64,000 nt of DNA, taken from assembly GCA_947628705.1 (NCBI GenBank), contig CANRAZ010000004.1, positions 1 to 64,000 on the forward strand. Reading direction: 5' to 3'. Within the stretch, counting starts at the first letter, position 1. Each line of letters starts with the position of its first letter. Position numbers and translations under genes: made by a program. The notes beneath the pieces are model-generated. The model had not been told where the DNA came from. It searched no databases and saw nothing but the letters and a program-made list of their open reading frames with translations. The stretch is from an uncultured Lachnospiraceae bacterium (GTDB taxonomy: Bacteria; Bacillota; Clostridia; Lachnospirales; Lachnospiraceae). This document shows positions 41,037 to 50,937 of this stretch, in pieces.

Positions 41037-42050
41037 TTGAAGAAAATCGGAGTTTCTATTTTGGGATTTGGAACAATTGGGACTTCAGTATATAAAATAT
41101 TGGAAGAACAGAAGGACTTTATTGCCAAGACTTATGGTTATGAAATGGTGATAAGAAATATTCTTGTTAAGGATATTAATAAAAAGAGAAATGTAAGTGA
41201 TACGGTACAGATCGTTGATGATGTTAGTTACATCGTGAATGATGCAGATACTTATATTGTGGTTGAGTGTGTTGGTGGACATGCAGCGGATGAGACATAC
41301 GATAATGTCCTTAAGCTTATCAAGGCAAAAAAGAATATTGTATTTTCCAGTAAAAAGTGTCTTGCTACATATAGGAAGGAAATCATCAGTGCAGCGTCAG
41401 AAAATGATGTTCAGATAAGATATGATGCGACAGTTGGAGGTGGTGTGCCGATTTTTCATCTGTTAGATAACTTGTACGGAACGGATAGAATACATAAAGT
41501 CTACGGAATAGCAAATGCATCTACCAATTATATTTTATCGTTAATGAAGGAAGCTGATTTGGATTATGAGACAGCTAAGAATCAGGCTGTTAATGAAGGT
41601 TTGGCGGAAAATGATCCGCATGAAGATGTGGATGGATTAGATGCTATGTATAAGTTGATTATTTTATTACGCTTTGGATTGGGATTAGAGGGTGATTTTG
41701 AGAAGATAGAACCGTGTGCATTTAGCGTTCAGGATAACCATTCGGTTAATAAGCAGATAATTTATGCTGAAATGGATGATTTTGTCAAGGTTTATGTCGG
41801 TATAGCCAATGTAGAGGGTACGCTTCTTGAGACAATTAACGGAAGAGCCAATATCATGTGCATGGAATCACAATATGGCGGGACGAAGACTGTAGCAGGT
41901 ATCGGAGCTGGTGGTTTGGAAACGGCTTCGGTAATTATTGATGATTGTTTGGATATTCTTTTGCATAAACGCAAAGTAAAGAGTATTCAGAAGGATGTTA
42001 ATGTTGTGAATATTGAAGCTGATAAACTCAGTTTCTGTAAGATGAATTAA
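41037..42050 (+). CDS. Homoserine-dehydrogenase-like oxidoreductase without ACT domain
   Basis: A 337-residue protein. It has the N-terminal nucleotide-binding motif VSILGFGTIGTSVYKIL, the VVECVGG segment, and the substrate region YGIANASTNYILSLM and AENDPHEDVDGLDAMYKLIIL. These parallel the G-x-N-G/A-T-TNYIL and D-P-x-x-DV-x-G-x-D patterns of homoserine dehydrogenase. The ACT regulatory domain of many bacterial enzymes is missing. The start TTG 41037 stands 6 bases after GGAGG. It is as AT-rich as its neighbour at 39917. The two could belong to a biosynthetic pathway that uses an aspartate-semialdehyde-like and a phosphate-bearing intermediate; this is inference. Confidence 0.85.
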   Translation: MKKIGVSILGFGTIGTSVYKILEEQKDFIAKTYGYEMVIRNILVKDINKKRNVSDTVQIVDDVSYIVNDADTYIVVECVGGHAADETYDNVLKLIKAKKNIVFSSKKCLATYRKEIISAASENDVQIRYDATVGGGVPIFHLLDNLYGTDRIHKVYGIANASTNYILSLMKEADLDYETAKNQAVNEGLAENDPHEDVDGLDAMYKLIILLRFGLGLEGDFEKIEPCAFSVQDNHSVNKQIIYAEMDDFVKVYVGIANVEGTLLETINGRANIMCMESQYGGTKTVAGIGAGGLETASVIIDDCLDILLHKRKVKSIQKDVNVVNIEADKLSFCKMN

Positions 42051-42055
42051 AACGT

Positions 42056-42138
42056 CATCCCTTTTTGATGGGGACGCCGCTTTTTATTTCCTCTGCGAAT
42101 CTTGAGCATCTGCACTGCTTGCCGTGATGCTTTAGAGA
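42056..42138 (-). pseudogene. Displaced fragment of the uvrD gene
   Basis: This 83-base segment is about 93% identical, in the same orientation, to 45955-46037, part of the uvrD/pcrA coding region (the [10 protein letters not shown] stretch near the C-terminus). It is only a piece and is not expressed as a protein. It joins directly to the displaced DUF1292 tail. Confidence 0.85.
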
Positions 42139-42259
42139 AGAGGATTTTGAAAATATAAAGCTTGAAAACATTGAGTCCGATGAGGAATTTGAACGTGCGT
42201 CGGCTGCGTTTGACGAATATATGGAGCAGATGGAGCTTATTGATGATGAGGACGAGTAA
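42139..42259 (+). pseudogene. Displaced 3' end of the DUF1292 gene
   Basis: From AAGAGGATTTTGA onward this matches the 3' end of the DUF1292 gene (near 39700-39827) closely (EDFENIKLENIESDEEFERA...), ending at its own TAA. No start or ribosome binding site is present. The gap 42260-42376 is AT-rich and holds nothing recognisable. Confidence 0.9.
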
Positions 42260-42376
42260 TTAAGTCGGTTAGGCTGGTTGAGAGGATCAGTTATTTCGGC
42301 AGTAAACGGATAACCGAAGCAGCAGCGTATAGTGTACTACAGGAGGTTTAGCTTGTCCTATTAAACCGGTATTTGG

Positions 42377-42604
42377 ATGAGGTATCGTAATGAAAAAACG
42401 ATTTCATTGATTTTGGGGATTTGCGGAATTCTATTAGGTATTGTTATATTAATTGCCGCAATTAAGAACGCAGCCATACCAAAACCGTTGTATATCGTAT
42501 TTTCTGCTGCATGTATAGCGAATGCAGTATTGATTTTAATAAAAAGTGATGGTACAATAATCATAGATACAGAGACGAAATTATATCATAGTAAAGAAAT
42601 GTGA
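42377..42604 (+). CDS. Small membrane protein, unrecognised
   Basis: A 75-residue open frame with two hydrophobic segments (SLILGICGILLGIVILIAAI and PLYIVFSAACIANAVLILI) and a polar C-terminal tail ending in TETKLYHSKEM. The TM pattern suggests a real protein, but the ribosome binding site is poor. It lies between the displaced fragments and the ABC exporter. Function unknown. Confidence 0.45.
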   Translation: MRYRNEKTISLILGICGILLGIVILIAAIKNAAIPKPLYIVFSAACIANAVLILIKSDGTIIIDTETKLYHSKEM

Positions 42605-42743
42605 AACAATTACCGTGTTGAGGCTTGTGTTTGAGTCTTTTATAATTTGGACAGCCGTTATGTTCTTTTATCGGTGCAGGAGATTACTGCCGGTATGTGT
42701 TTTAGCATCTTGAACCGGAACTCGGGAGGGGCATAGTGCAGAA

Positions 42744-43874
42744 ATGAAATTAAAAGAGAGGTTATTTAGAAATCCCGCAGTTGAATTTCTGATGATAGTA
42801 GGAATGTCCGTTTCGTGCTTTATTTTACTAAATATTGCCGATTTGTATTACAAAATATCAATCGAGGACAAGAGCAATGGCTTTCAAAGTTCAGCGGAGT
42901 ATAATCTGGATACAAGTGCCTTAGAGGCAGAATTTTATTCTTCAGAAGAGAGCACGTTATCTCTAAAGGATTTATATATGGAGATTGCGGAGTCCGCAGG
43001 CTCCGTAAGGGGCGGAAACTCCTTTTTGGTTATCAAGGAATTCAGCATAGACAGGGCAATTAAAGGACGCAGGGCCTATGTGGTCATGGCTGAAAATGAG
43101 CCGATGGACTTAAAGCTGGCTGAGAGCTGCGGCAAACCGGAGGAAATAAAAAATTCGATTGTTATAGGCGAAAGCCTGAAAAAATATGTTCATTCTGAAA
43201 ACGGTGAGAACTATATTAACACAGGCGTGCAAAAGCTTAATGTTTCGGGCATTTTAAAAAATAATATGGCGGGCGGCGTGGACAATACCGTTTATATCTT
43301 CTGGAATACCTGCGACCCCGAGTTGAAGGAATATCTTATCGGCATATGGAGCGCATGGGCTCCCGGAGTTATTCTGAACAGCGAATATGGGATTGAAGCC
43401 GTAAAGAACGAATTTCTTGAGAAGATGGAAGGCAAATCGGTAACATGTGAGCCCGTGGACAGGGATTATATCGGCGACTATCAGAATGAGTGGTACAGAA
43501 CCTTTAATTCAATATTTCTTGCTGTCGGCATGATTTTTTCCGTTTTTACCTGCTTTGGAATTTCTTACCTGTGGATAAGCAGAAGAAACAAAGAGCTTGC
43601 CATCAGAAGGGCAAACGGTTATTCTACGGGAATGCTTGCGGCGTTGATTTTGAAGGACATGGCAAAGCTTACGGGAATTTCTCTGGTAATATCGTTTTGC
43701 CTTCATCTGGCGCTGAGCCTTCTGACCGATGCGTCCGGCATTACGTTATACATGCTTTTAATGCGGCTTGCGGTCATACTTGCCGGCATGGCAGTCGTGG
43801 TGCTGCTTAATGTGGCGCATGTGCTGGGCAGAGTCAGGCTGGTAAACCCTGTCTCGGTAGGCGAGGAAAATTAA
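42744..43874 (+). CDS. FtsX-like ABC transporter permease
   Basis: A 376-residue membrane protein with one N-terminal membrane segment (VEFLMIVGMSVSCFILLNIA), a large outside domain of about 220 residues and three C-terminal segments with the FtsX-type cytoplasmic motif FGISYLWISRRNKELAIRRANG. This is the topology of MacB/LolC-like export permeases. It forms an operon with a second permease (20 bases away) and an ATPase. GGAGG is 15 bases before ATG 42744, so initiation may be modest. The exported substrate is unknown; antimicrobial-peptide resistance and peptide export are common for the class. Confidence 0.88.
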   Translation: MKLKERLFRNPAVEFLMIVGMSVSCFILLNIADLYYKISIEDKSNGFQSSAEYNLDTSALEAEFYSSEESTLSLKDLYMEIAESAGSVRGGNSFLVIKEFSIDRAIKGRRAYVVMAENEPMDLKLAESCGKPEEIKNSIVIGESLKKYVHSENGENYINTGVQKLNVSGILKNNMAGGVDNTVYIFWNTCDPELKEYLIGIWSAWAPGVILNSEYGIEAVKNEFLEKMEGKSVTCEPVDRDYIGDYQNEWYRTFNSIFLAVGMIFSVFTCFGISYLWISRRNKELAIRRANGYSTGMLAALILKDMAKLTGISLVISFCLHLALSLLTDASGITLYMLLMRLAVILAGMAVVVLLNVAHVLGRVRLVNPVSVGEEN

Positions 43875-43893
43875 ACGTTTTCTGGAGGTAAAA

Positions 43894-45150
43894 ATGGTTT
43901 CATTGCGATTGGCAATTGATGAGATATGCGTACAGTATAAAAAAACCGTGATTTCTGTTTTGCTGATTTTCATTGGAAGTCTGCTTGCCGTTTTTGCAGT
44001 AATCTCATATTCGGGCGTAAATTATGCCTATGACTCCTGCGACCGCTTGCTTGTTCGTGGGATTAAAGGAACTGCTTTTGTTGAACTGTATGACTCCGGC
44101 TATGAGGACATCTACATGTTCTTTAATGATGATACGAAAGGTTTTATCGGTGAAGTGTGCAGTCTTCCGGAGGTGAGCGCCTTTGGGGGCTGCTTTGAAT
44201 TTGGTTACGATATTGATGCAGCGCCGGAGCTATACGAAATTCAAAAGCATGATCCTGATTTTACGGATGGCGGATATTGGAAAGTCTCTACCATGAACAA
44301 AAATCTTCCGGCTGCGTTTAAGCTTGATATTGCGGAAGGCAAGCGTCCAGAAGAGTTAGATTTTGCCAAGGAAAAGCAGGAGAAAGAAATCGTTTATCTT
44401 TATTTGGGAAACGCCTATAAAGATATTCCGATAGGCACGGAGTTTCAGGATAAATACGGCAGATTTATTGTTGCAGGAATCCTTGACGGTAAGCAGGAGA
44501 TGCTCGATTATAATCTTGTAAACGGTTTCTATGAAGCGGTGAGCTATGCAAAAAACTTCGATTACGGAATAATAGGGATTACAGACGAGCCTCCGAATAC
44601 AAGCGGACTTTGGTTAAGTGCAGCAGAGGGTTTTAGCATTGAGCAGGCGCTTTCCGCAGCGGAAAAAGTCGCAGAAAAATACGGAATCGGTTTGAAATAT
44701 ACTACGCTTCAGGACAGCTATGAACTTAACATGTCGGACAGCATGCTGTTGGGGAAATATCTGCTGAGGCTGGCATGGATCCTGATCCCTTCCATCGCGC
44801 TTATGCTTATATGCGTGCAGGCAACGTCTGTGCTTGGAGGCTTAAGACAGTACGGAGTGCTTTATTCTCTCGGATTTTCCAAGAAAAACATTGTGATGTC
44901 GATCGTCATAAAAAACGTTATTCTGTGCATACTGTCGCTTGCGCTGGTGCTGCCGAGCGCCTTAGTTGTCGGAAGTCTTTATTTTGACGACAGCATCAAA
45001 ATGGTTTTTGAGACTGTAATGGTTCGGAACGCCGTTCCTGTAGCGCTGTTCATGAATATTTTAATTGTCTGCATGATATCGGCCGTATCGCTTGGCGTGC
45101 TCAGCAGGTATTCGATTACTGAACTTATCAGCGGAGGTAAAAATGATTAA
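43894..45150 (+). CDS. Second FtsX-like ABC transporter permease
   Basis: A 418-residue permease of the same kind, with N-terminal segment VISVLLIFIGSLLAVFAVIS, an extracellular domain and C-terminal segments (LIPSIALMLICVQATSVLGG, LCILSLALVLPSALVVGSLY, LFMNILIVCMISAVSLGVL). It has TCTGGAGG before ATG 43894. The last 8 bases overlap the ATPase start. It probably forms a heterodimeric exporter with the upstream permease. Confidence 0.88.
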   Translation: MVSLRLAIDEICVQYKKTVISVLLIFIGSLLAVFAVISYSGVNYAYDSCDRLLVRGIKGTAFVELYDSGYEDIYMFFNDDTKGFIGEVCSLPEVSAFGGCFEFGYDIDAAPELYEIQKHDPDFTDGGYWKVSTMNKNLPAAFKLDIAEGKRPEELDFAKEKQEKEIVYLYLGNAYKDIPIGTEFQDKYGRFIVAGILDGKQEMLDYNLVNGFYEAVSYAKNFDYGIIGITDEPPNTSGLWLSAAEGFSIEQALSAAEKVAEKYGIGLKYTTLQDSYELNMSDSMLLGKYLLRLAWILIPSIALMLICVQATSVLGGLRQYGVLYSLGFSKKNIVMSIVIKNVILCILSLALVLPSALVVGSLYFDDSIKMVFETVMVRNAVPVALFMNILIVCMISAVSLGVLSRYSITELISGGKND

Positions 45151-45799
45151 GCTTGAAGAATTGACTAAAGATTACGGTAAAGGAGAAAGCTGTACCCACG
45201 CATTAAGAGGGATCAGCCTCACAATAGAAAAAGGCTCTTACGTATCTATCGTCGGAACCTCCGGCTCCGGAAAATCAACGCTGCTCCATATTCTTGGAGG
45301 CATGGATACTGCTACAGGCGGAAAATATTATTTTGACGGACAGCTGGTATCAGATTATTCTCTTAAACAGCTGGAGGATTTCCGAAGAAAAAATATAAGC
45401 TTTGTTTTCCAGAATTTTGCGCTGATGAATCAGTACAGCATATACGAAAATGTTGAGATGCCGTTAATTGCAAGGCATATAAAAAACAGAAAAAAGCTTG
45501 TGTGCGACGTTCTTGAAAGGCTGGGAATATCGGAGATAAAAGATAAAAAGCCGTTAAAGGTATCAGGCGGACAGCAGCAGCGCTGCGCCATAGCAAGGGC
45601 AATCGTATCCGATTCGCCGGTGATTCTTGCGGACGAACCTACGGGAGCCCTTGACCAGAAGACGGGAAGTGAAATTATAGACTGCTTCGAGGACATACAT
45701 AAAAGCGGAAAAACCGTTATACTCATTACGCATGATATGAAGGTTGCGGAGAGAAGCGAAAGAATAATACGTATAGAAGACGGACGGATTACGGACTGA
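45143..45799 (+). CDS. ABC transporter ATP-binding protein of the FtsX-type exporter
   Basis: A 218-residue ATPase with Walker [20 protein letters not shown]-loop [12 protein letters not shown], signature VSGGQQQR, Walker [13 protein letters not shown] and THD. It is close in sequence to the orphan ATPase at 9085. ATG 45143 follows GCGGAGG and overlaps the permease gene; a frame from 45092 would lie inside that gene. It drives the two adjacent permeases. Confidence 0.93.
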   Translation: MIKLEELTKDYGKGESCTHALRGISLTIEKGSYVSIVGTSGSGKSTLLHILGGMDTATGGKYYFDGQLVSDYSLKQLEDFRRKNISFVFQNFALMNQYSIYENVEMPLIARHIKNRKKLVCDVLERLGISEIKDKKPLKVSGGQQQRCAIARAIVSDSPVILADEPTGALDQKTGSEIIDCFEDIHKSGKTVILITHDMKVAERSERIIRIEDGRITD

Positions 45800-45806
45800 G
45801 GACGGA

Positions 45807-47822
45807 TTATGATATCACATGAATAAGTCCTTTTTCGTCACATGCTTTGCGGCTTAGCTTTTTGGAAACCGGGAATCGGTCAAATTTGACGGTAATGCAG
45901 TCTCCAGACACGTCGATAACGGTTCCCTCTTTATAGGCTTCGTGCATTATGCGGCATCCCTTTTTGATTGGGACGCCGTTTTTTATTTCCTCTGCGAATC
46001 TTGAGCATCTGCACTGCTTGCCGTGACGCTTTAGAGAATAGGAAAGATAGAGCTTTTCCTTTGCCCTTGTCATTGCAACGTAAAACATACGCCGTTCCTC
46101 TTCGATTTCCTGGGGAGACACGGATTTTTTGTAAGGAGTGACGCCTTCCATGCAGTCGGGCATACAGACAAATTCATATTCCAGTCCCTTACAGCCGTGA
46201 TATGTAGCAAGGCTTACGGCAGAAACAGGATCTTTTTCTTTAAGCTCGCTTATTTTCCTTTTGTATTCGTCAATGTGCGTAAGGTAGGCTGTAAATGCAG
46301 GATAACCGGCGCTTTCCTGCTCAAGCTCGTCCAGCCAGTCAAGCACCTCTTCAAAATAGCCGTCCGCCAGATTAAGGCTGTTTTTCAGATAATCCTCATA
46401 GCCTGCGACCTTTCTTATGTAATGCACTGCGGCGGAGGTGTTCATGTTTTTCATAAGCTTTAAATCATAATCCAGTTGTCTGATATTTTTAAGAACGTAA
46501 AGCTTTTTCTCCTTTTCAAAATAATCCAGCAGTTTTTCCATGCTGATTTCGTTGTCGGAAAGAGACTCTCTTGTAATGTATCTTATCGGCTTGTTGCAGA
46601 ATTGCAGAAAGACAGAGCGTGAGCAGTCTCCTGAAAGAAAACGCAGATATGCTATTATCGGCTGAACATATCTGTTATCGTAAACCGTTGATATGCCGCC
46701 TTTGACATTGAAGGGTACGTTTGCCTCGGCAAGCCTTGATGCAATTGCGAGGCACTGAGAATTGGTTCTGCACAGGACTGCAATATTTTCTGCCTTTCTT
46801 CCCTCGTCAAGCTCCTTTGCGATAAGGCGCGAAAGGAAGCCGTGCTCCTTAAAGCTGCTCTCAAAGCACTTCAAAATCACGTTACAGCCTGCTTCATTTG
46901 CGGCAGTGAGCTTCTTTTCGTAACGCGTGCGGTTGTTTGATATAACGTTTAACGATGCGTTTAATATTTGAGCGCTGCATCTGAAATTTGTTTCAAGCTT
47001 TATTATCTTGGCGTCGGGATAGTCATCGGGAAGCTGCTTCATTATTTCGGGAGCGGCGCCTCGGAAGGCGTAGATGGACTGGTCGTCGTCACCCACGGCA
47101 AAAAGGTTGTTTTCAGGATATGCCAGCATTTTTGTGATTTTATATTGTATGGAATTGATATCCTGAAACTCGTCCACGAGGATATATTTAAATTTGCTTT
47201 GCCAGAGCTTAAGCACGGCGGGATTTTCACTGAGGAGGTCGTAGGTTTTGTTAAGCATATCCTCAAAATCAAGCAGATTCATTTCCTTAAGCATGGAGCT
47301 GTAGCCTGAAAACAGACGGATAAACAGTTCTTTGCCGACAGTGGAAGGCGAGTACTCCCCAACAGTCCTTCCGGTGCTTTTAACGTAACCGATTTCGTCG
47401 ATAATCTGACCGATAAGCTCAGGATTTGAGGCAAGCAGTTCATTTTTTCCGTCCAGCATTGAAAGTATTATTTTATAAGCCGTATCACGGTTTAAAATGT
47501 TTTGGCGTCCGTAGCCGTAATGCTGCCTGAGGATCCGGAAAAAAACAGAGTGAAAGGTGCCGAAACTGACCTGCGAATCTTCACTTCCGTACATGGAGAG
47601 AAAACGCCTGCGCATTGAATCCGCCGCCGCTCTTGTAAAGGTTACGACAAGGATTGAGGAGGGCTCGATACCGCGCCGCCCTATCATATAGATTAGTCTT
47701 TGGACAATGGTATAGGTTTTTCCGGAACCCGGACCGGCTATACACAGAACCGGACCGGATACGGATTTGACTGCTTCCCTTTGGGAAGAGGTTAGACTTT
47801 TGTCTGGAAGAGTATTATTCAT
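45807..47822 (-). CDS. UvrD/PcrA-type 3'-5' DNA helicase
   Basis: A 671-residue superfamily 1A helicase. Motifs are [13 protein letters not shown] (Walker A), [25 protein letters not shown] (Walker B), [14 protein letters not shown] (motif III), [24 protein letters not shown] and [11 protein letters not shown]. The C-terminal segment [17 protein letters not shown] resembles the PcrA Tudor-like RNA polymerase-binding region. At 671 residues it is shorter than typical PcrA, near 720. It acts in nucleotide excision and mismatch repair and in removing proteins from DNA. It is 28 bases after gltX on the same strand. Part of its C-terminal coding region is duplicated at 42056. Confidence 0.93.
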   Translation of the reverse strand: MNNTLPDKSLTSSQREAVKSVSGPVLCIAGPGSGKTYTIVQRLIYMIGRRGIEPSSILVVTFTRAAADSMRRRFLSMYGSEDSQVSFGTFHSVFFRILRQHYGYGRQNILNRDTAYKIILSMLDGKNELLASNPELIGQIIDEIGYVKSTGRTVGEYSPSTVGKELFIRLFSGYSSMLKEMNLLDFEDMLNKTYDLLSENPAVLKLWQSKFKYILVDEFQDINSIQYKITKMLAYPENNLFAVGDDDQSIYAFRGAAPEIMKQLPDDYPDAKIIKLETNFRCSAQILNASLNVISNNRTRYEKKLTAANEAGCNVILKCFESSFKEHGFLSRLIAKELDEGRKAENIAVLCRTNSQCLAIASRLAEANVPFNVKGGISTVYDNRYVQPIIAYLRFLSGDCSRSVFLQFCNKPIRYITRESLSDNEISMEKLLDYFEKEKKLYVLKNIRQLDYDLKLMKNMNTSAAVHYIRKVAGYEDYLKNSLNLADGYFEEVLDWLDELEQESAGYPAFTAYLTHIDEYKRKISELKEKDPVSAVSLATYHGCKGLEYEFVCMPDCMEGVTPYKKSVSPQEIEEERRMFYVAMTRAKEKLYLSYSLKRHGKQCRCSRFAEEIKNGVPIKKGCRIMHEAYKEGTVIDVSGDCITVKFDRFPVSKKLSRKACDEKGLIHVIS

Positions 47823-47850
47823 GTGAGTTCTTTAAAAAAACAAATAATCC

Positions 47851-49326
47851 TTATTCTGCTGAAAGAGATTTTTTAAGTTTATTAATACCGATTTTGATTC
47901 TTTTAATGCTTTCGTCCTTTCCGATTATGGACATAATCTCGTAAGCGCCGCCCGGAGTGGACTGCTTGCCTGAAACGGCTGTACGCAGAGGCCAAAGAAC
48001 GGTTCCGTTTTTGCAGCCCTTCTCTGCAATATGCTCGGTGCAGAGCTTTTCTATTGACGGTACGGAGTAATCTGAAAGCCGTTCGAATTTCGGAAGCGTT
48101 TCTTCAAGTACCGCAAGAGAAATTTCGGAGTCGGTCTTCATCTTTTTATGAGTATACATCGAAACATCATACTCAGGAAGCTCTTCAAAGAAATCAATCT
48201 TTTCTGCGATGTCAGGGAAAACCTCTATCCTTGTCTTCACAAGGTCTGCGATTGCTTTAAGGTCATAATCCTTTTTAATCACTTCCTTTATATAAGGAAG
48301 AGCCATTTCATAGTAGCGCTCGTTATCCATTGACTTGATATACTCGCCGTTCATCCAGCGGAGCTTCTGCATATCGAAAACAGCAGGAGATTTGGAAATG
48401 TGGGTATAATCAAATTCCTTAATAAGCTCGTCAAGAGTAAAAATCTCCTGATTTGAGTTTGGACTCCAGCCAAGAAGCGCAATGAAATTGACGATGGCTT
48501 CGGAAACAAAGCCCTGTTCAATCAAATCCTCAAATGAGGAGTGTCCGCTACGCTTCGACAGCTTTGCGTGTTCCTCGTTGGTAATAAGCGGACAGTGGAT
48601 ATAAACAGGCTCCTTCCAGCCAAAGGCGTTGTACAGCCTTGTGTATTTTGGAGTGGAGGAGAGATACTCATTTCCCCTGACTACGTGAGTGATTTCCATA
48701 AGATGATCATCGATCACGTTTGCAAAATTGTAGGTAGGGTACCCGTCGCTTTTGATAAGTATCATATCGTCAAGCTCGGAGTTGTCCACCGTAATTTCGC
48801 CGTAAATTGCATCTGTAAACGTCGTGTTTCCGGTTTCAGGGATATTCTGCCTTATTACATAAGGAAGCCCTGCGTCGAGCTTTGCCTGAACCTCTTCCTT
48901 GGAAAGAGAAAGGCAGTGCTTGTCATATTTTGTAATTTCCTTGCCGGTATCGCTCCCTTCAACGGCGCTTTTAAGCGATTCAAGCCTTTCGTGAGTGCAG
49001 AAGCAGTAATAAGCCTCGCCCTTTTCAACAAGCTGCTTCGCATAGTCGAGGTAAAGTCCGGACGCAACCCTTTCGCTTTGTACGTAAGGACCGAATCCCT
49101 TGTCCTTATCGGGTCCTTCATCGTGAATAAGTCCGGTCTGCCGCATCGTGCGGTATATTATGTCCACTGCGCCTTCCACGTAACGTTCACGGTCAGTGTC
49201 TTCGATTCGGAGTATGAAATCGCCGCCCTCATGCTTTGCGATAAGAAACTCATAAAGGGCTGTTCTTAAATTTCCTACATGCATCCTGCCCGTCGGGCTT
49301 GGCGCATATCTTGTTCTTATTTTCAT
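47851..49326 (-). CDS. gltX: Glutamate--tRNA ligase
   Basis: A 491-residue class I aminoacyl-tRNA synthetase. It begins [19 protein letters not shown], with the HIGH-like HVGN, and has [14 protein letters not shown], the KMSKS equivalent. A four-helix C-terminal anticodon-binding part ends the protein. I chose ATG 49326, which follows AAGGAT, over upstream starts 49341 and 49407 that lack sites. Whether it also charges tRNA-Gln (non-discriminating, requiring GatCAB) cannot be told. It lies between rpoD and uvrD on the same strand. Confidence 0.96.
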   Translation of the reverse strand: MKIRTRYAPSPTGRMHVGNLRTALYEFLIAKHEGGDFILRIEDTDRERYVEGAVDIIYRTMRQTGLIHDEGPDKDKGFGPYVQSERVASGLYLDYAKQLVEKGEAYYCFCTHERLESLKSAVEGSDTGKEITKYDKHCLSLSKEEVQAKLDAGLPYVIRQNIPETGNTTFTDAIYGEITVDNSELDDMILIKSDGYPTYNFANVIDDHLMEITHVVRGNEYLSSTPKYTRLYNAFGWKEPVYIHCPLITNEEHAKLSKRSGHSSFEDLIEQGFVSEAIVNFIALLGWSPNSNQEIFTLDELIKEFDYTHISKSPAVFDMQKLRWMNGEYIKSMDNERYYEMALPYIKEVIKKDYDLKAIADLVKTRIEVFPDIAEKIDFFEELPEYDVSMYTHKKMKTDSEISLAVLEETLPKFERLSDYSVPSIEKLCTEHIAEKGCKNGTVLWPLRTAVSGKQSTPGGAYEIMSIIGKDESIKRIKIGINKLKKSLSAE

Positions 49327-49426
49327 TATGTTATCCTTCATATATGACTGATTTATTTTAACGGTTTCACAATTTAACCGTTTAGATTTTTTCTTTTGGG
49401 GGGTCACTGCTCAATCCTTTATAAGC

Positions 49427-50539
49427 TCAAGTATAGTAATCCTTTAAAAATTTGGATCTGTTCTGATGCTTGAGACGTCTGATCGCCTTGCCCTCGATCT
49501 GCCTTATGCGCTCCCGCGTAACATTGAATTCCTTGCCGACCTCCTCAAGGGTATGGGTTCTTCCGTCAATAAGACCGAAACGGAGTTCGATTACTTTTTT
49601 CTCACGCACGGTTAAGGTATCAAGAAGAGAGGCTATCTGCTCTCTTAGAAGCTGGTAGGCTGTCTCCTCTTCAGGCCCTCTTGTCATCTCGTCTTTTATA
49701 AAATCGCCGAGGTGACTGTCGTCCTCTTCCCCGACAGGAGTGTCCAAAGATATCGGCTCTGCGGAAATTTTAAGTATTTCCCTTACCCTTTCAACAGGCA
49801 TGTCCAGCTCCTGAGCAAGCTCGGTTTCGCTAGGCTCGCGCCCCAGCTGCTGGGTAAGCTGTCTGGAGACGCGGTAGGTTTTATTAATGATTTCAGACAT
49901 ATGTACCGGTATTCTTATTGTACGTGATTGGTCGGCAATGGCTCTGGTAATAGCCTGTCTTATCCACCATGTGGCATAGGTCGAAAATTTATAGCCCTTC
50001 CTGTGGTCAAATTTTTCGACTGCCTTTATGAGACCGAGGTTGCCCTCCTGAATTAAATCAAGAAATGAAAGTCCGCGTCCGACATACCTTTTTGCTATGC
50101 TGACTACAAGACGGAGGTTGGATTCCGTAAGTCTTTTTTTCGCTTGGGGATCGCCGTTTTCTATTTTTTCCGCAATTTCGATTTCCTCTTCGACCGAAAG
50201 GAGAGGATAGCCGCCGATTTCCCTGAGGTACTGTTTAACAGGGTCATCGCTTATTGCGTCAGCAAGCTCGTCAAGGTTTTCCTTCTCCGGAATTACTCCG
50301 GATTCGCTTTCCATAGACATAAATTCGCTGTCGCTCGGCATGTCCTCGGAAAAATCTGAAGTTAAAATAAGGATCCCTCTGTTGCGCAGCTGTTCTTCAA
50401 TATAAAATTCCTGTTCAAGGCTCAAATGCAGTTCGGAGACCGAAGCATCTAATTTTGACTGTTCAATAACTCCCCCTGCAGCGTTTCCAAGAGTAACAAA
50501 TTCTTCAATTTTTTGGCTCAATATCTCTTTGCCGTCCAT
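49427..50539 (-). CDS. rpoD: Primary RNA polymerase sigma factor (sigma-70/SigA)
   Basis: A 370-residue sigma factor. Region 1.2 has [21 protein letters not shown]; region 2 has [39 protein letters not shown] and [15 protein letters not shown]; region 3 includes [14 protein letters not shown]; region 4 has [34 protein letters not shown] (the HTH for the -35) and [15 protein letters not shown]. The N-terminal 90 residues are shortened compared with large RpoD proteins, as in other Firmicutes. AGGAG precedes ATG 50539, and a TTGACA-17-TATTAT promoter lies upstream. dnaG, often found beside rpoD, is not adjacent here. Confidence 0.97.
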   Translation of the reverse strand: MDGKEILSQKIEEFVTLGNAAGGVIEQSKLDASVSELHLSLEQEFYIEEQLRNRGILILTSDFSEDMPSDSEFMSMESESGVIPEKENLDELADAISDDPVKQYLREIGGYPLLSVEEEIEIAEKIENGDPQAKKRLTESNLRLVVSIAKRYVGRGLSFLDLIQEGNLGLIKAVEKFDHRKGYKFSTYATWWIRQAITRAIADQSRTIRIPVHMSEIINKTYRVSRQLTQQLGREPSETELAQELDMPVERVREILKISAEPISLDTPVGEEDDSHLGDFIKDEMTRGPEEETAYQLLREQIASLLDTLTVREKKVIELRFGLIDGRTHTLEEVGKEFNVTRERIRQIEGKAIRRLKHQNRSKFLKDYYT

Positions 50540-50589
50540 TAAAACTCTCCTGTTTACTTCTTATTAACATGCAATTCACAAGCGTTCTA

Positions 50590-50618
50590 ATAATATCACA
50601 GCAAAAAAGGCTTGTCAA
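50590..50618 (-). promoter_or_regulatory. Near-consensus promoter of rpoD-gltX-uvrD
   Basis: On the minus strand TTGACA (50618-50613), a 17-base spacer and TATTAT (50595-50590), about 50 bases before rpoD. It is divergent from the str promoter. Confidence 0.85.
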
Positions 50619-50747
50619 TCGTGGAAAAGAAAAGTATGCGGCGCAGTACAACAGCCGGTCTGAGCGGAAAGCATTAAAAAGCACGGGCAGGATACACGAG
50701 AATATGAAAAAACCAATAAAAACGCCGTAAATAGTGAAAATTCGGGG

Positions 50748-50776
50748 TTGACAAGAAAAGTCGGCATATGTATAAT
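50748..50776 (+). promoter_or_regulatory. Perfect-consensus str operon promoter
   Basis: TTGACA (50748-50753), 17 bases and TATAAT (50771-50776): a complete consensus match. It lies about 160 bases before rpsL, giving a leader that holds the short ORF at 50843. Together with the rpoD promoter it explains the 400-base gap 50540-50937. Confidence 0.93.
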
Positions 50777-50842
50777 TCTTTGTGCGTGCGTTTGCAGCGT
50801 TATTTGTCGTGCAATAATTTAAATAAGCAGAGGGTTGATTTT

Positions 50843-50926
50843 ATGCCCGATAAGCAGTTACTTAAACAGCCACGACCGAGACCGCGAATAAATTCGGAAC
50901 GCAGACAGCCACATCTATTAAAATAG
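50843..50926 (+). CDS. 27-residue Pro/Arg-rich leader ORF before rpsL
   Basis: Within the str leader, AGAGGG (50829-50834) and an 8-base spacer precede an ATG (50843). The open frame is 27 codons and its TAG (50924-50926) is embedded in the rpsL Shine-Dalgarno (TAGGAGG). The product is basic, with the core [12 protein letters not shown] between DKQLLK and a C-terminal RRQPHLLK. This layout resembles regulatory upstream ORFs, whose translation or stalling would alter access to the rpsL start. No homolog is known to me. Confidence 0.5.
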   Translation: MPDKQLLKQPRPRPRINSERRQPHLLK

Positions 50927-50937
50927 GAGGTGAAAGG

